The notes under the pieces: model-generated
What the model was told of the DNA's origin: nothing
The model's database searches: none
The model's input: the letters and a program-made list of their open reading frames with translations, nothing else
Shown: positions 62,205 through 64,000 of the stretch, piece after piece
Layout of the letters: every line of letters begins with the position of its first letter
Position numbering within the stretch: position 1 is the stretch's first letter
Source of the DNA: Desmodesmus armatus
Lineage: Eukaryota > Chlorophyta > Chlorophyceae > Sphaeropleales > Scenedesmaceae
Length of the DNA: 64,000 bases
Direction of reading: 5' to 3'
Assembly (NCBI GenBank): GCA_007449985.2
Contig: VIIQ02000574.1
Location: forward strand, 1,364,001 to 1,428,000
Translations under genes and position numbers: made by a program

Positions 62205-64000
62205 TCAATGCAAATCTGTCAAGACAAGACGAGGCACACCACCCCGCCTACTCTCCAACAGCACACCAGCTGCCCCCTGGCCCCTGCCACCCCGCGGGCT
62301 CCTGCCCTGCTGCGCAGCATGCTGCCTGCGTGGGCTAAGCTGCAAGCTGCTCCCAACAGCAGCACCAGTCCCCTGCAGCTCCTGACTGTACCGCACAGCA
62401 TCGCCAGCCTGCACCACATCCGCGTAGGGCTGATCGCCCACAGCAGCTTCACATGATGCACCTCTGCAAGCAACTCTGTCCGACTGCTCCTGCTGCTGCA
62501 GCGCCCCCTGGCCGTGGCTCCTCGCAGACACCGGTGCTACTCTCAAGCTCGACAGCAGCCCCTTCTGTGCATCTACTGACAGCTGCCTTCTGCCTCCCAT
62601 GCCTGCAGCAATGGCGTCAGCAGCTGCCCTGTCAGGCCCCCTGTACGTGAGTGGCCTCAGCTTGTACTCCAACGGCTGCAGGGCACTGTTACCACTATCC
62701 TGCCAGTGCTGCAGCCCAGTGAAGCACCTGGAGCTTAAGGGGCCACTGGTGTTGCACCTAGGGCTGCCCCCAGCGGCTGCCATTCGAGCCCACAGCCTGG
62801 GAGAGGTACTGCTGCTGGTGCTGACTGTCGCTGTGCTGCAGCGCGGGACACTTGCCGAGCGCGGGAACTGCTGCGCAGCTGCCTGCACAGGCCGCGCTGC
62901 TTGTGCTGAGGCGGCAGGGAAAGGCTGGGGAGGTTGCGCCAGGCGGGGTGTGATGGGGCGAGGCTGTTGGGGAGGGCCTGGGCAGAGCCATGTGTGGAGC
63001 TCTACTGGCCTGTGTTGCCAGGAGGCTCTGATTCGTGGTGAGCCCTGTGCAGCTGCTGCTGTCTGAGGCCGCAGGAGGTGTGTGCTGGCCTGAGAGTCGT
63101 GTACTTGCAGCTGCCGCAGCAGGGCCTGCAGGACTGTCTGCAGCTGCTGGCACCGCGCTTCGTGCTGGCAGCACATGGGGCCCTCAGCTGCTGTAGCTGG
63201 CTGCTCCGGGTGCTGTTCCTGCATGGAGGGGATGTGCTGGTTGCTGACAGCACTGTTGTGTTGCAACAGCTGCAGCTGCATCGCTTGCAGCTGCTCAGCT
63301 GCTATCGCCAGCTGCTCAGACAGACTGGAGATTGTTGCCACCTGCTGCTGTTCTTGTTTCAAGCGGCTCTCCAGCTCCTGCTGCAGCTCTGCTATCAGCT
63401 GCTGCTGTCCTGCAGCATCTTCCTGGGCTGCTGCTAGCTGCTGCTGTTGCTCCTGCAGGTCCTCCTGGAGCTGCTGCAGGGCACTTGCACCTGCCTCACT
63501 CCCCACCTGGTCCTCTGCGCCCTTCACGCCTGTGTCAAATGCACACTGACTGTCTGGCTGCCCTAGCTGCCCTGCAGCACCAGCTCCCTCATCCTCACTC
63601 TTCCTCTCGTCGCCGTGCTGCCCTTCCATGCTAAGAACAGCTTGGCTGCCTTGCTGTTGCCCCGTTCCCTGCTCACTGCCGCCATCAAGCTGCGTCTGGC
63701 TGTGCCCCACTGCACTACTCCCCACTGGCCCTGCCTCCTGCAGCAGCTGCACCTGCTCCTGCAGCTGCTGCTGGGCCTCCAGAGACTCCTGCAGGTCCTG
63801 CTGCAACAGATCCATCACCTCTTCAGCCTGCTGCAGCCGCTGCACCAGCGCCTGCTGCTGCGGCAGCGTCAGCCCCCGCCCTGTTGGCACCTGCAGGCTG
63901 GGTCGTGGCTTTGCAGCAGCTGCCTGTGCCGCCTGGAGGCTCTTCCTGGGTGTCCTGGGTGAGCTGGGCTGTGGCTTGTCTGCTGCTGTGCTGTTGGGCT
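62205..64000 (-). CDS. Coiled-coil, low-complexity protein (5' end outside the window)
   Basis: One minus frame is open from the window edge at 64000 to a stop at 62205-62207, 598 codons without an intron. Near the edge it is Pro/Ser/Lys-rich (SSPRTPRKSLQAAQAAAAKP). A long Gln/Leu/Glu coiled coil follows in two blocks (about 63870-63720 and 63500-63250), then a Ser/Pro/Arg-rich region ending GVPRLVLTDLH. I recognise no family; a structural or scaffold role is only a guess. The lack of introns contrasts with all neighbours. Many CAG/CTG runs underlie it, and on the other strand they create Leu/Cys-rich shadow frames. Confidence 0.7.
   Translation of the reverse strand, partial: PNSTAADKPQPSSPRTPRKSLQAAQAAAAKPRPSLQVPTGRGLTLPQQQALVQRLQQAEEVMDLLQQDLQESLEAQQQLQEQVQLLQEAGPVGSSAVGHSQTQLDGGSEQGTGQQQGSQAVLSMEGQHGDERKSEDEGAGAAGQLGQPDSQCAFDTGVKGAEDQVGSEAGASALQQLQEDLQEQQQQLAAAQEDAAGQQQLIAELQQELESRLKQEQQQVATISSLSEQLAIAAEQLQAMQLQLLQHNSAVSNQHIPSMQEQHPEQPATAAEGPMCCQHEARCQQLQTVLQALLRQLQVHDSQASTHLLRPQTAAAAQGSPRIRASWQHRPVELHTWLCPGPPQQPRPITPRLAQPPQPFPAASAQAARPVQAAAQQFPRSASVPRCSTATVSTSSSTSPRLWARMAAAGGSPRCNTSGPLSSRCFTGLQHWQDSGNSALQPLEYKLRPLTYRGPDRAAADAIAAGMGGRRQLSVDAQKGLLSSLRVAPVSARSHGQGALQQQEQSDRVACRGASCEAAVGDQPYADVVQAGDAVRYSQELQGTGAAVGSSLQLSPRRQHAAQQGRSPRGGRGQGAAGVLLESRRGGVPRLVLTDLH

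Noticed and set aside
63078..63962. Plus-strand Leu/Cys-rich frames at the right end
   Set aside because: They are the complement of CAG-rich coiled-coil codons on the minus strand.

Overview
The window is nuclear DNA of a green alga. It is moderately GC-rich, full of CAG/CTG runs, and its genes are cut by many short GT-AG introns, often G-rich at the 5' end and C-rich at the 3' end. A starch synthase of plant SSII type and a nuclear, intron-bearing gene for the mitochondrial ATP synthase alpha subunit point to Chlorophyta, most likely Chlorophyceae (Sphaeropleales or Chlamydomonadales). The lineage is inferred from these genes, not from a marker.

Layout: part of a TPR-like gene (-, 181-837); the spliceosome factor CWF19L2 (+, 1444-6911); ATP1 (+, 7664-12544, last exon unsure); a mobile-element island (about 12.9-18.0 kb) with a long foldback, a TA-flanked mariner-like element, a Penelope-like retroelement (PLE) with hammerhead-ribozyme repeats, and a TTAA-flanked piggyBac-like element inside the PLE reverse transcriptase; a cytochrome P450 (+, 18169-22194); a gene-poor stretch with a three-copy repeat (22.2-26.6 kb); a carnosine N-methyltransferase-like gene (-, 26680-29463); an Aha1-N-domain protein (+, 29903-31229); phosphoglycerate dehydrogenase (-, 32393-37043); an RBM5/10-SUA-like splicing factor (-, 37660-42322); starch synthase II (+, 42984-48293); a gene-poor stretch; a 97-bp satellite of 17 units (50408-52058); two paralogous short-chain dehydrogenases head to head (-, 52657-56788; +, 57111-61312); and a coiled-coil protein running off the right edge (-, 62205-64000).

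The genes are independent nuclear transcription units and form no operon. Two encode spliceosome proteins (CWF19L2, RBM5/10-like). Others serve serine synthesis, starch synthesis, respiration, Hsp90 co-chaperone function and redox metabolism. Exon structures were built by eye from splice sites, reading phase and protein-family conservation.

Three themes stand out. First, the PLE carries a canonical hammerhead in one terminal repeat and a mutated one in the other. Second, introns of ATP1, SSII and the right-hand SDR hold many long foldbacks and near-perfect palindromes. Third, several well conserved exons each lack exactly one base, usually in a C run. In one case the neighbouring paralogue keeps the missing base, so these look more like consensus errors than pseudogenes.
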